Origin: Rhynchopus sp. YZ270_cl-10
Taxonomy: Eukaryota > Euglenozoa > Diplonemea > Diplonemida > Diplonemidae
Direction of reading: 5' to 3'
DNA: 64,000 nt
NCBI GenBank assembly: GCA_964035575.1
Contig: OZ037848.1
Location: 310,001 to 374,000 of the forward strand
Made by a program: the position numbers and the translations under genes. Positions within the stretch are counted from its first letter, which is position 1. Each line of letters begins with the position of its first letter. Shown in pieces: positions 9,189 to 19,540 of the stretch. The notes beneath the pieces are model-generated. The model did no database searches. It saw only the letters and a list, made by a program, of their open reading frames with translations, and had not been told where the DNA came from.

Positions 9189-11696
9189 TCAGACCGTCTC
9201 TTTCTTGTTGCGGTTGTAGTGCTCCATCTCGTCGAGGTGCTCCTCGTAGAGCGCGTCCTCCTGCTGGGTCTGCTTGCTACGCTTGCTCACCACAACAGCC
9301 GCAACAGCAGCACCCATGCACAGCGCACCGACAACACCGATGATGGCCCACAGCCAGCCCTTCGAAGACGACTCGTCCTCCTCCTCAGTTGTCTCCTGTG
9401 CGCCAGCCCCAAGCGGGATCACCTCCTGTCCGTCCACCCCGCCCAGCGTCCCTGTCTCCGTCTTCGCCACAATGTCCTTCTCCATCTGCCCCACCGTGGC
9501 CTCGTCCTCACCCACAAGGTCGTACACAGCGTAGATCCCATCCTCCACCACCTCGTCCCCAAGCACAGAAGCGTCGCGTGCAGTCACGTTCTTCGCCTGC
9601 TTCACACGTGTGCGCTCCTCATCCAGCAGGTCGTTGTTCCAAGAGCGTGGGATCACAGTCGCCCACTCCTCAAGCTTGTCCGAGCTGGGAACTTGGCTTC
9701 CCGCCATGAGCACTCCCAACAGCTTCACAACCAGACGCGATGGGTCCACCTGCAGGTCCTTCGACGCCTCGAGGATGGCCCAACGCAGGCGACGCAGCGT
9801 CTTCTTCGGGTGCTCGCGCACGTCGTCTGCCGTCCCCTGCACCTTCAGCTGCATCTCCTTCTTCGTCACACCCTGCGCCTTCTCCTCCTCGTCCACCTTT
9901 GCGTCGTGCTTCGCCTCCTCCTCCTTCTGCGCCGCAGAGCACGTACTTCCAGTGGTGTTGCAGCAGTACGCACGTTCCGTGGTGTTCAGGTTTGCGTTCG
10001 TGCTGCTGCAGTCCTTCTTGCACGACACATCCTTCTCTCTGCAGCACCACTCGCTCTTCTCCTCCTCCCACGTCGCATGGTCAGAGCCGTCGAAGCAATC
10101 GTGTGCCTCCGCAGTGCATCCGATGTCGACACTCCTGCAGCACTCAGCACGCTGTGCGTCCTCCTTCAGCGTACCCGCCTGTGCCAGTGCCTCACATGTT
10201 GCCTTCATCTCCGACTTCAGCTCCTTCTCCTTCTTCTCCTCCTCGCTCTCGCACCTCACGTTCTCCTCCCTGCAGCACCACTCACGCTGCTCCTTCGTCC
10301 ACGGCTCAGATGTGGTGGCGTCCCAGTTGCACCTTGGCGGAGGAAGTGGCTGAGAGTCGTTCACGGCTGGCTTGTTGGGGTTGGTACCGTTCATTGGCGG
10401 CTTGTTCGGGTCAGTCACGTTCATGGGTGGCTTGTTGGGGTCAGTCACGTTCATTGGTGGCTTGTTCGGGTCAGTCACGTTCATGGGCGGCTTGTTGGGG
10501 TCGGTTCCGTTCATGGGCGGCTTGTTGGGGTTGGTACCGTTCATGGGTGGCTTGTTGGGGTCAGTCACGTTCATTGGTGGCTTGTTCGGGTCAGTCACGT
10601 TCATGGGCGGCTTGTTGGGGTCGGTTCCGTTCATGGGCGGCTTGTTGGGGTTGGTACCGTTCATGGGTGGCTTGTTGGGGTCAGTCACGTTCATTGGTGG
10701 CTTGTTCGGGTCAGTCACGTTCATGGGCGGCTTGTTGGGGTTGGTACCGTTCATGGGTGGCTTGTTGGGGTCAGTCACGTTCATGGGCGGCTTGTTGGGG
10801 TCGGTTCCGTTCATGGGCGGCTTGTTCGGGTCAGTCACGTTCATGGGTGGCTTGTTGGGGTCAGTCACGTTCATGGGCGGCTTGTTGGGGTCAGTCACGT
10901 TCATGGGTGGCTTGTTGGGGTCAGTCACGTTCATGGGCGGCTTGTTGGGGTCAGTCACGTTCATGGGTGGCTTGTTCGGGTCAGTCACGTTCATTGGTGG
11001 CTTGTTGGGGTCAGTCACGTTCATGGGTGGCTTGTTCGGGTCAGTCACGTTCATTGGTGGCTTGTTGGGGTCAGTCACGTTCATGGGTGGCTTGTTGGGG
11101 TCAGTCACGTTCATGGGTGGCTTGTTCGGGTCAGTCACGTTCATTGGTGGCTTGTTGGGGTCAGTCACGTTCATGGGTGGCTTGTTCGGGTCAGTCACGT
11201 TCATGGGTGGCTTGTTCGGGTCAGTCACGTTCATTGGTGGCTTGTTGGGGTCAGTCACGTTCATGGGCGGCTTGTTGGGGTCAGTCACGTTCATGGGTGG
11301 CTTGTTCGGGTCAGTCACGTTCATGGGTGGCATGGGATCAGTTCCATTGACCGGTGGCTTGGGGTCGGTTCCGTTAACCGGTGGTGGCTTGTTCGGGTCA
11401 GTCCCGTTCATCGGCGGCATGGGGTCCGTTCCGTTGAGTGGCTTGGGGTCGGTTCCGTTCATCGGTGGCTTGTTGTTCGGGTCAGTCCCGTTTGTTGGCG
11501 GCATGGGATCAGTTCCATTGACCGGTGGCTTGGGGTCAGTTCCGTTGACCGGTGGTGGCTGGTTCGGGTCAGTCCCGTTCATCGGCGGCATGGGGTCCGT
11601 TCCGTTGAGTGGTTTGGGGTCGGTTCCGTTCATCGGTGGCCCGCCCAACTGAACAACCGCAAGGGCTGCCCAGCCCACAATCAGTGTTGCATGCAT
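9189..11696 (-). CDS. Type I membrane protein with long N-glycosylation-sequon repeat stalk
   Basis: This is 835 residues on one exon. The start at 11696 (MHATLIVGWAALAVV) gives a signal peptide and lies 16 nt downstream of a pyrimidine-rich CCCCTCAG acceptor. Residues ~20-455 are tandem 10-residue units NKPPMNVTDP or NKPPMNGTDP, with longer variants near the N-terminus. Almost every unit contains the sequon N-V-T or N-G-T. A Cys-rich region follows with four units of the form ..R.WCC......C (for example EQREWCCREENVRC). Then come an acidic helical region and, about 50 residues from the C-terminus, a single membrane span (WLWAIIGVVGALCMGAAVAA) with a short charged tail. The protein is probably a heavily glycosylated, extended surface or secretory-pathway receptor or adhesin-like molecule. 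No enzymatic domain is seen. CC-containing repeats of this kind occur in secreted proteins of several protists (from memory). Confidence 0.85.
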   Translation of the reverse strand: MHATLIVGWAALAVVQLGGPPMNGTDPKPLNGTDPMPPMNGTDPNQPPPVNGTDPKPPVNGTDPMPPTNGTDPNNKPPMNGTDPKPLNGTDPMPPMNGTDPNKPPPVNGTDPKPPVNGTDPMPPMNVTDPNKPPMNVTDPNKPPMNVTDPNKPPMNVTDPNKPPMNVTDPNKPPMNVTDPNKPPMNVTDPNKPPMNVTDPNKPPMNVTDPNKPPMNVTDPNKPPMNVTDPNKPPMNVTDPNKPPMNVTDPNKPPMNVTDPNKPPMNVTDPNKPPMNVTDPNKPPMNVTDPNKPPMNGTDPNKPPMNVTDPNKPPMNGTNPNKPPMNVTDPNKPPMNVTDPNKPPMNGTNPNKPPMNGTDPNKPPMNVTDPNKPPMNVTDPNKPPMNGTNPNKPPMNGTDPNKPPMNVTDPNKPPMNVTDPNKPPMNVTDPNKPPMNGTNPNKPAVNDSQPLPPPRCNWDATTSEPWTKEQREWCCREENVRCESEEEKKEKELKSEMKATCEALAQAGTLKEDAQRAECCRSVDIGCTAEAHDCFDGSDHATWEEEKSEWCCREKDVSCKKDCSSTNANLNTTERAYCCNTTGSTCSAAQKEEEAKHDAKVDEEEKAQGVTKKEMQLKVQGTADDVREHPKKTLRRLRWAILEASKDLQVDPSRLVVKLLGVLMAGSQVPSSDKLEEWATVIPRSWNNDLLDEERTRVKQAKNVTARDASVLGDEVVEDGIYAVYDLVGEDEATVGQMEKDIVAKTETGTLGGVDGQEVIPLGAGAQETTEEEDESSSKGWLWAIIGVVGALCMGAAVAAVVVSKRSKQTQQEDALYEEHLDEMEHYNRNKKETV
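10372..11650. repeat. 30-bp minisatellite inside the stalk gene, with 120-bp higher-order units
   Basis: About 32 consecutive 30-bp units run from 10372 to about 11333, followed by diverged units of 24-39 bp to 11650. The 120-bp block 10441-10560 is repeated without change at 10561-10680, and its first 60 bp again at 10681-10740. This shows recent unequal exchange or slippage. All units keep the reading frame. Confidence 0.95.
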
Positions 11697-11712
11697 GGTT
11701 AGATCAGGGTAT

Positions 11713-11714
11713 CT
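11713..11714 (-). promoter_or_regulatory. Likely trans-splice acceptor of the stalk protein gene
   Basis: On the minus strand a 35-nt pyrimidine-rich stretch ends in ACCCCTCAG, 16 nt upstream of the start at 11696. It resembles the cis-intron 3' ends in the window. Confidence 0.5.
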
Positions 11715-12584
11715 GAGGGGTGTGGTGTGAGAGGCACAAGAGAAAAGTTGGTACGAACGAAAGCCTCTTTTGCCACCTCCAAAAATAAAACTTGGCTTGA
11801 AATACAGCCCGCTCGTTACACCTTGGTACCTTGGTGACATGACCGACTGTACCGGGGTAACCCCAACTATGCTCTACTCCCGCTTCCACTCATCAGCCAG
11901 ATGAACGGGAATCATTGCGAACACAGGGTAATTAGGCCTGATGTAGTGTCCGGTTGGGGCCCTCTGCCGTTTTGCAGTGTGGGAGAGGCTGTTACCGGAC
12001 CTGCAAGGAAAGACAACCCATGGGAAGAAAGAGGAAGAGGGGACTACGATGATAACACCCCCGCTATTTTTCTTTTGATAGTCTGTTGGTTTAATGTAGC
12101 CATTCAGGCCCAACACTCTACGCACTCTTGGCCCTTTTCGCCCCCCCGCCAAAAAATAGAATAGCACAACCCCCCTTCGACATCCAAAGCCCTGCATCAG
12201 ACTGTGAACGTTGCATAGAGAAATGCAATTCTGCAAAGGTTAGTTGCTTCGAAGCTCTCCACAGGTGTGTTGCCATAGTTTAACAAAAATGTTGATGCAG
12301 GCACCATTGCCAGACGAAAGCAGATATCCTGCGGACAACAGAAAGGTGTGAAGGAAACCCAATGGCTTTGCCCGTAGTGTGAACGGGGGCGGTAGGTTGG
12401 GGAAGCTAGCCCAGCTTTTGTATACCCCAGCCAGGGTTCAACTTGCAGTTAGTAGGGGTACGTTTACCTCTGTGAGAACAAAACAGAATAGTCTCGCACA
12501 CCCCCCCGGCCAATAGGAGGAACTACAGACAGCAGAACAGTAGAACAAGTAATATTGGCAACAAAAAAAAGGTCGCCAATTGCA
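11715..12584. other. Intergenic region with dispersed motif copies
   Basis: No gene seen. It holds a copy of the CTCGTGACAGTGTACC-type motif (11806-11858), a diverged GATAGTCTG...CACTC motif (12074-12125) and a hairpin-like motif GTTGATGCAGGCACC...CCTGCGGACAACA (12291-12339) that recurs at 19051-19112. Confidence 0.55.
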
Positions 12585-13218
12585 CACCATGGACTCGTAA
12601 TGACATTACGTGACGAGGGACGAGGGAAATTACGTGGGAAATTACGCGCGCAATGACGTCGTCACGACGCGGGCACCCCCTCGTAATGACGACGTCATGA
12701 CGTGGGGTTTCCCTCGTCACGACGACGGCACCCCTCGTAATTACGAGGGGTGCTCCCGTGGTCATTGTCTGGCTATTGCCTCCCAGGGAAAGGGACTCTC
12801 GAATTTTTTTTTTGGACCCTATATAGGGCTAATTTCGACGATTTGAGGCCATTAAAAGCAAAATTTGGCACTTTTAAGCATCTGTGGGGGTCTAATGACC
12901 GTATTTTGGCTGAAATTTGACTTGACAGTTTTTTTCACCATTTGGTCAATCTGAGGTTTTCTTTGGATTTTTTGGGCCACTTTATGACCTACCACGCCCG
13001 ATTTTTGAAAAAAAAAATTTTTTTTATTGGTCAAAAATCGCCTTGTCGTGGGTGCCCACGTCATGACGACGTCGTGACGTGGTAATTACGAGGGGGTGCC
13101 CTCGTAATTACCTCGTCATGACGAGGGCACCCCCTCGTAATTACGAGGGGGTGCCCTCGTCAAGGCACTCGTAATTACCTCGTCATGACGCGCGTAATGT
13201 CATTACGAGTCCATGGTG
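12585..13218. mobile_element. 634-bp inverted-repeat element packed with short palindromes
   Basis: The ends are inverted copies: CACCATGGACTCGTAATGAC at 12585 and its reverse complement ending at 13218, with identity over about 26 bp (CATTACG follows). Both ~150-bp flanks of the element are composed of palindromic words such as TCGTAATTACGA, CGTCATGACG and GACGTCGTGACG, arranged in several copies. The core (about 12780-13040) is AT-rich without coding sequence. A CA dinucleotide sits immediately outside both ends. It is a non-autonomous foldback or MITE-type element. The family is unknown, but the CAC...GTG ends are shared with the element at 40034-40367. Confidence 0.7.
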
Positions 13219-14798
13219 CAGAAAACCCCCAAAATCCGCCAATACTATTTGGTCGCCAAGTTTCTTGTCCTACTGTAATTATAAAGAGTAGTTGAAAAGT
13301 GCTAAAACGCGGCTCGGTTGAGACACTCATGCAAAAATATTGTGAGACTTCTATAAAAACCCCCCCAGCCCTCGCGTACTTAAGTCACTTCAACAAGGCC
13401 CAAACCGATCCTCAGAATGACACATGCGCAAACCATGCTGGCATTAAACACACACAGATCTAAGGGGGAGGGGGGGAACACACCAGAGCAAACTGCACGA
13501 TACGCGAGCAGGATGCCGAAACGTTGCTGCTAATGCTACCTCCGTTTACACATGAAAACGTTCTTCAAAAATGAAGTTGGGAAGAGTAGTCGTTCTTAAA
13601 AAGGTGTGTCGAGAAATGAGAAAAAAGCTGACGAGCCGAAGCGCGCACCACCTTGATCTCAGAAAAAACAGAGAAATAAAAACCCCCGTTCATCCTTTGT
13701 TTAGTTGGGTACGCTACCCACGGCATACACTTTTCCCCCCTATCCCCAAACCACCCAGAAATGGTCAAAAAGGAAAGAAACCTTTTGCATAAAGTACAGA
13801 AATGAGGTGAACGCACTAATGGGGGGGTAGAATAAACCAAAAGCTGCGTTTGAATCATTTCTCACTAAGTATTTGTCCTAATAAGAAAACACTTGGGTTC
13901 TGAAGCTTAAAGAGACCTTTTAAGAGCACCGCGGCCGTGCCGAAAAGGCACAACACCAGGCCGGTATGATGGTTCAAGGACGCTCGACATCCCGAGAAGC
14001 CTTGTTCGAGAATAACTGGTGTGGTGTCGGCTTCCTAATGCTTTACGTACGGGCACATCCCACGGACAGGTAGAGACAATCTGCCTGGCTTTGACTTTCT
14101 AATTCAGACGGCACACTTCAACCCCCATTGTGCGGGAAGGCTTAGGTAAGATTTGGTCCGAGCACCAAAAAAAAACGCACACGGTGACCCACGTGAACCG
14201 GGGAACATGCTATTTTCGTTGTTACGTAATATGCTCTAGCGGTTCATAAAATATGTGTATTTTGAGGCGGCGAGGTGCCAAATGCAGGTTGCTCAAGCAT
14301 GTTGTGTAGTATACAAAAAATCACGTTATTTAGCGTGTTACCGCGGGGCACATGGTTGCCGTGTATTGAGCGAATCATACCCTGCCTTGCAAAAAACAAA
14401 GCTTTTGAAAACCCTATGCTGTGAATCATGCACAAAAACCTCTTTCTGAAGATAGGACAGGAATACTTTTTTTTGTCATCTGCAACAAAAAATAAGGTAC
14501 ACAAATTCCCGCTATTTCAAAATAACATCTCAACCAACTGACAACTTCCCTGAAGGACCCCACCACTGTCTCCCCAGTCTAATGCAAACAGCACAACACA
14601 CATTCAAACAAAAAAGGGTTGGTATGATGATCTTCGCCTCATGTGCTCAGTCACCTTAGCAGCGTTTGCATCTTTTTTGCAGGCCATGATTGACCAGAAC
14701 AATACTTCGAGCCGCTGACCAACTATTAAAAAGATGTTTTGAAAGTGCTGATGGCGCAAAAAGAGCCACTTTTGTGCACACACTCTCCCCTCCACTCA
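13219..14798. other. Gene-free region with dispersed repeat
   Basis: No gene seen. The segment 13677-13731 (AAAAACCCCCGTTCATCC, then AGTTGGGTACGCTACCCACG) matches the minus strand of 38408-38470. GAATCATTTC...AAGTATTTG at 13851-13878 matches 38996-39026. A copy of the CTCATGTGCTCAGTCACCTTA motif lies at 14625-14658. Confidence 0.55.
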
Positions 14799-15422
14799 CT
14801 ACCTACAAAACGCACCACACAAGACATCCACACCCACGTCCTCTCCATCGACCTCTTTCACTAAGGGCCCCAGGGTGTGCGACATGAGTGGTAGGTCTTT
14901 TGCGTCCACCCGCGGCCCTAACCCTGATTCCTCTATTCTCCGCACGGCCTCGCACCACCAGGCTTTTGCCTCTTTGAGATAGCTGTACACACTTAAGCAC
15001 GGTGCCACCCACCCAATGAAGGCAGCCATCTGCCGGAGCACTGGACTTGCACGCAGCGTCTCGGGAGCCAGCAACGGGAGGAACCGTGCACCCTCCGCCT
15101 CCTTATGGCGCAACTCACCCGGAACGTTGTCAGCGTACTCATCTGACACTGACGCGTTGGACCCTGACGTGGAGTCGTCAGGTGTCGACAACGAAGGGGC
15201 TAGGGGTGCTTCTGGTACGTATGGCGCGTCTGCTGCCACGACTCTGGGTGGAGAGGAAAGTGCAGCTACACGCAGTGCTTCGACAGTCTGGTCGAAGCCG
15301 ATGGCGGTGACAGATGATTTAGTGGTGTCGAAGTCTGCATTAGGGAAGAGGCGCATGATCTCGCCAACAGAGGCAACGATGTTGAGCTGGCGTTCGTCCA
15401 AGGGCTGACCAGCTCCGGACAT
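14799..15422 (-). CDS. Hypothetical protein, 207 residues
   Basis: This is a single-exon frame with GC-rich codons and consistent coding character. Start MSGAGQPLDERQLNIVASVG at 15422. The N-terminal 60 residues look helical and resemble the Vps/PUB-like style of small adaptor domains only vaguely. A low-complexity Ser/Pro/Asp linker follows (65-100). The C-terminal half is helical with AAFIGWVAPCLSVYSYLKEAKAWW, which is hydrophobic but too polar overall to be a confident membrane span. I do not recognise a family. There is no signal peptide. It lies between the stalk protein and RSP4/6 in the same direction. Confidence 0.6.
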   Translation of the reverse strand: MSGAGQPLDERQLNIVASVGEIMRLFPNADFDTTKSSVTAIGFDQTVEALRVAALSSPPRVVAADAPYVPEAPLAPSLSTPDDSTSGSNASVSDEYADNVPGELRHKEAEGARFLPLLAPETLRASPVLRQMAAFIGWVAPCLSVYSYLKEAKAWWCEAVRRIEESGLGPRVDAKDLPLMSHTLGPLVKEVDGEDVGVDVLCGAFCR

Positions 15423-16249
15423 TTTTTTATATTTTTTTTTAAGAACCAGCTCGGCACGGCGGTGTCAGCGGAGCTGAGATGTGTTGCTACTAGCTTTGTT
15501 GGTGCGAATACAGTTTTGGAAAATTCTGAGACGAAAAAGATTTCCAAATATTGTGTGTTTCTGTGGAAGTCCACAACGCACTGCCTCCCGCTCTGTGAAA
15601 AAGGGGGTGGTTAAAAGTAAAGTTGATACATAATATGTCGTCTTACGGTACATCACGCAGTGACTGTTACAACATGATTATCGAGCACAAGGACTCGGAT
15701 GAACACTAGGTAACCAGGGCAGGGTCTGGACTTCATATCGTCCATTATTTGGTACTGCTACATGAAGGAAGGAACGAAGGAAGGAAGGGGACCAAATATG
15801 CCGTTCAATCAAATCCGAAGAAAAGAAGACGGGAGGTGAGGGGCTTTTTTTGAATTAGAAAAGAAAATTGGTTGTGTAGTGGGGGGGAAAGGGGGGATAA
15901 AAAAAAGGTAACCTAAGATAAGAAACCAACACAGTACGGAAGGCGACGAGAGAGAGAGAAAAGAAGTGCGCTATGTTTTTCTTTTGCAAAAAAAAGAAAG
16001 TTTTGTTTTCGGATAAACCCAAAACTCTTCCCGTTTGATGTACTTCCTCTCTCTCTCCCCTCATGACATTACTTAACGTTCACTCCATCCCCTAACTCTT
16101 TTTTGCCGGAAGACAAATTTGGGGATCAAAAAATATGAAAAAATTTGGTTGTCGAAAACACCAACAAAGAGAAAAATCACCTCGCTGTACCTAATAAATT
16201 ATATAAAAATCGGGGATGTAAAAAAGAACTATAAAAAAACCCCAAATCA
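15423..16249. other. Intergenic region
   Basis: No gene seen. It holds AAGGAAGGAACGAAGGAAGG-type short tandem sequence near 15760-15800, GA-rich text around 15950 and A-runs. The right part is the 3' untranslated side of the RSP4/6 gene. Confidence 0.5.
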
Positions 16250-18110
16250 TCAATCCTCTTCAGCCTCCTCCTCCTCCTCTTCTGGCGCGTTCACTGCCGG
16301 CGGTGGAGGTGGGGGTGAGAACTGCAGCTCGTCGTCTGGGGTATAGTCTGTCTGCAACAGCGCAGCAGGGCTTCCTTGCACATCACTGGTGGAGACTTGC
16401 GGGGTGGGTGGGGAGAATGCGTGCGTTACGCCTGCCTTTACACCGTATCCGATGTAGGTGTTAGAAAAAGAGGCACCAGGTTTGTTTGCTAGACACTGTG
16501 CGTAACAGTAAGAACCAGGCCAGCGAAGGGACCTAACCAGAACAGACTTTGTCGCAGAGAGGGATGGCTGGGAGTAAGCCTTGCGGACCGACCAAGACCC
16601 CTGCAGTGGCGTGGAGTGCTGCGGACACTCCAAACAGTCGTCCTTCTCAATCCCGGTGCACAGCGGGCTGATCAACTCCAATGGAGGCTTCGGCGCAGCA
16701 CCTTCCTCCTCCTCCTCCTCCTCGCCGTCTTCGCGTGCAAATTTGTGTTCCGTTGTACGGCCCTGCGCTTGCAGGAGGGGCGCCTCTGTGTGCACCCAGT
16801 TGCTCACCACGAGGAGGGCGTCGTCCTGGTAGCCACGTCCCCATGTTGCGTAGCCAGGCTTGAGCCATGCCTCGTCATCTGCCTCGGGGAGGTCGTCCGT
16901 GGGGACGGGGGTCAGCTCGGGGAGGGTTTCGTAGGGTGGGATCTGTGGTGTGGTGTGGTGTGGTGGGGAAAGTGAAGTGTGTGTGGTGTCTTTTTTTTCC
17001 ATACCTTGAATGTCGTTTTCGGTGGGGCGTCCTCTTCCGGCTCGTCTTCCGGTGGTGGCTCGTAGATGCCTTTTGGTGCGATCTGATGTTTGTGTTGTGT
17101 AGAGTTTGTGTGGATATTTCACATACCTTGCACCCATGCGAGATGCGCGCGATCTGCGCCCTCAGGTACTCTTGTTCGGATCCGGGGAACGGAGGGTGGC
17201 AGAGAACAGGGGCAGCAAGGTCTCCGGTAAAGAGCTGTACGGTATTATTTTTTTTTGAGAATTTTTGCAAAAAATTTAAAAGGTGAACCACCCCTCTCTC
17301 TCTGCTCAAGAAAAACGATACCTTCTTAATCCTCCTTGCTGCCTGGATATGCGCTGGCTTCACATCTGGCAACCTGGTCCACTTTGTCAGGTCTGTCGTC
17401 ACCCAGTACCTGAATTTATTCACTCCGGGTTGGTTCGCGGGCTCCGTCGGAAGCGAAACATGCGTGGCACCGGGGGCGGTCTTCAGAACATTGAGGATGG
17501 TCTCGGGGCCTTTGCCGGCACCTTCCTCGTCTTCCGCTTCTGCTTCTGCTTCGGCTTCCTCGGGCTCGCGGTCTGTGTCGACTTCTGTCTCGGAGATGTA
17601 GTAGACACCTTGCAGGGCGAAGACCTTACCCCAGAAGCGAACCAGCTTGACGTTCTCCTTGTCCATCATGCGCTTCAGCGACACCGTGACACGGTACGCC
17701 TCCGACTCCGACAGCCCTATCCCCAAGAGGTTGAAGGTGCTCTGCTCCGCCACAATGTCCGCAAGCTCGCCTTTGTCCTCCGTCTCTTCGGGCTCGGGCT
17801 CAGCTTCCTCTTCTTCCTCGCCTTCTTTTGGTGCCTTCTTTGGAGGTTTGGTGGGAACGACAAGCTCGCAGAGGTTCTTTGCCCAGGAAACGTCTTTGAA
17901 GGACGCAGGCGGCACAACAGCTTTGCTGATCTTGTCTTCACCTAGGTAGAGGGAAGGCTCGGGGTCGCACACCATCTTCCCGGTGCGGTTGAAGGTGGCA
18001 AGAGACTCAAAGAGCCCAAGTGCGTTATCAGGCTTCTCATTGATGATAGTCGCAATAACATCAGACAACTGAACCGCAAGGTCAGAGCTGAGGAACTGTT
18101 CCTCCTCCAT
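16250..18110 (-). CDS. RSP4/6: Radial spoke head protein 4/6, four exons
   Basis: Exons are 18110-17322, 17234-17127, 17082-17005 and 16942-16250, giving 555 residues. The introns are 87, 44 and 62 bp, all phase 0 with GTAT donors and AG acceptors. The conserved family order is present: N-terminal helix (DVIATIINEKPDNALGLFES), GIGLSESEAYRVTVSLKRM, RFWGKVFALQGVYYISETEV, the NKFRYWV segment, then RRIKK/LFTGDLAAPV and PPFPGSEQEYLRAQIARIS across the exon 1/2 joint. This is the hallmark of RSPH4A/RSPH6A (Chlamydomonas RSP4/RSP6), a component of the radial spoke head of the 9+2 axoneme that relays central-pair signals to dynein. Acidic insertions at about residues 100-115 and 195-215 and an acidic C-terminus are typical. 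The gene implies a motile flagellum. Confidence 0.93.
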
Positions 18111-19540
18111 TTTGTTGTTCTCTCTTTTTTTTCCCAAAAAAAGAAAAGAAGAAGGGGAGGGTGGTTTTAGTGTATTGGGTGTGTTTTGCTGGAGGGATGT
18201 GGGGTGAAGGTTGTGTTGAGGAGAAGAAAGTGTGGAGTACAGCAGAATATAATACCCGGTGTGCGGAGTTGTTTGAGTGATACCGACTCTCCCGTGAAAT
18301 TGCCCCCCCTTGGGGAAAAAGTGAGGGGGTGGACAATGTCTCGTACCTAACGGTGTTGGCAAAAGGGGGGGACAATTTCTCGTACTGTAGGGGGGTGGCC
18401 GTTTTGGTGTGAAGAAGGAAGAGCAAAGGGTCACACCAGACATCAAAGGCTCGAACCCTAGGCTCTCGCAGATCTCCGGGTGTCATCTTTTCCGCGGGTT
18501 TTAAGTCACTTGTCGCGGTGATCCCGGCCACTCCTGTGCTTTAGAAGAAGAAAAAGAACACACAGTGGTGATTTCGGTGCTTTTTATTGGGGACATGAAA
18601 TTGTCCCTGGCGGCAAAATACCGGTTTTTTTGGGGGGGACAATTTCACGGGGGAGGGTCGGTAAATAAAAATGTGAAGCACAGCGAAAGCAAAGTTGTGG
18701 AGGGGGAGTATAATAAAAACGAAATTCTGTCATGGGTTGGAAACCGTATTACCCGGCAGAGCGAATCAAAGAAAAAGAAAGAAAAGAAGAGAAAAGAAAA
18801 AGAAAGTAACGAGAGATAATCCATACATTGAACTCCCCTCAGGAGTTTTCTTGTTTTGGGATTTTCTGCCAAACTCTCTGGGATTTCAATGTACGGTGAT
18901 ATATTTTTTGAGACTCTTGATTTATGCAAAACGAGCAAAGCAAAAACTATCAAAATGTGAAGTTGATAGTGGAAACACCTCTGCAGACACATGATGTGTC
19001 TCACTGGCGCACATACATCCGTAAAAAAAAAAAAAAAAATGGTTGTTGTTGATGCAGGCACCTTAGATAGATTCACGTACGTCCAGATGAAAGTACAAGT
19101 ACCTGCGGCCAACAACAGGCTCTGAATAAAATACGGCCTTTGCTCTAGACACAGCTACAACGGGGTGGATCCTATTTGCTGCCCAAACCGGTGCCAGATC
19201 TCTCGTGTGCAACTGTAGACTATTGAACCAAAAAAAGATAATTGGATGTACCAACGCATCTGTCTCGAAACAAAATAAAAAGAACCAAAATCGAGCTGAC
19301 ATCTCTGGATGAGGGAAATTCGCGACTCAACGGATGCACAACATAATACACAAACAGAAAAAAAAAAATCTAAAGGTAACCTCGAGAACTGGTCTCCGGG
19401 GAAAAGAAAAAAAACTACGAAGTGTCCTACAAGCTCACAACCTCCCCCAACAACAGGACATTTTATTCAAAAAATGTGCAAAAAAAAATGAACGAATATT
19501 CCACGAATCACTCAAATAATTTAAAACAGACCCTACCCTC
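18111..19540. other. Intergenic region between RSP4/6 and the channel gene
   Basis: No gene seen. It contains an inverted-repeat pair described separately (18288-18655), a hairpin-like GATGCAGGCACC...CCTGCGGCCAACA motif (19051-19112) and A/T-rich purine tracts (18770-18815). Confidence 0.5.
18288..18655. mobile_element. Candidate short inverted-repeat element
   Basis: CTCCCGTGAAATTGCCCCCCC near 18288 is inverted at the right end as GGGGGGGACAATTTCACGGG (18635-18655). Internally GGGGTGGACAATGTCTCGTAC and GGGGGGGACAATTTCTCGTAC (about 18326 and 18367) form a diverged direct repeat. There is no coding sequence. Boundaries and class are uncertain. Confidence 0.4.

Noticed and set aside
9171-11702. 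843-codon plus-strand frame and two other long plus-strand frames across the stalk gene
   Set aside because: They are shadows of the 30-bp repeat on the opposite strand: the repeats carry no stop in several frames. Only the minus frame has a signal peptide, sequons, Cys modules and a membrane span.
18440-18470. tRNA-like B box (GGTTCGAGCC on the minus strand)
   Set aside because: The T-stem does not pair properly and no A box, anticodon arm or acceptor stem is present at the right distances.
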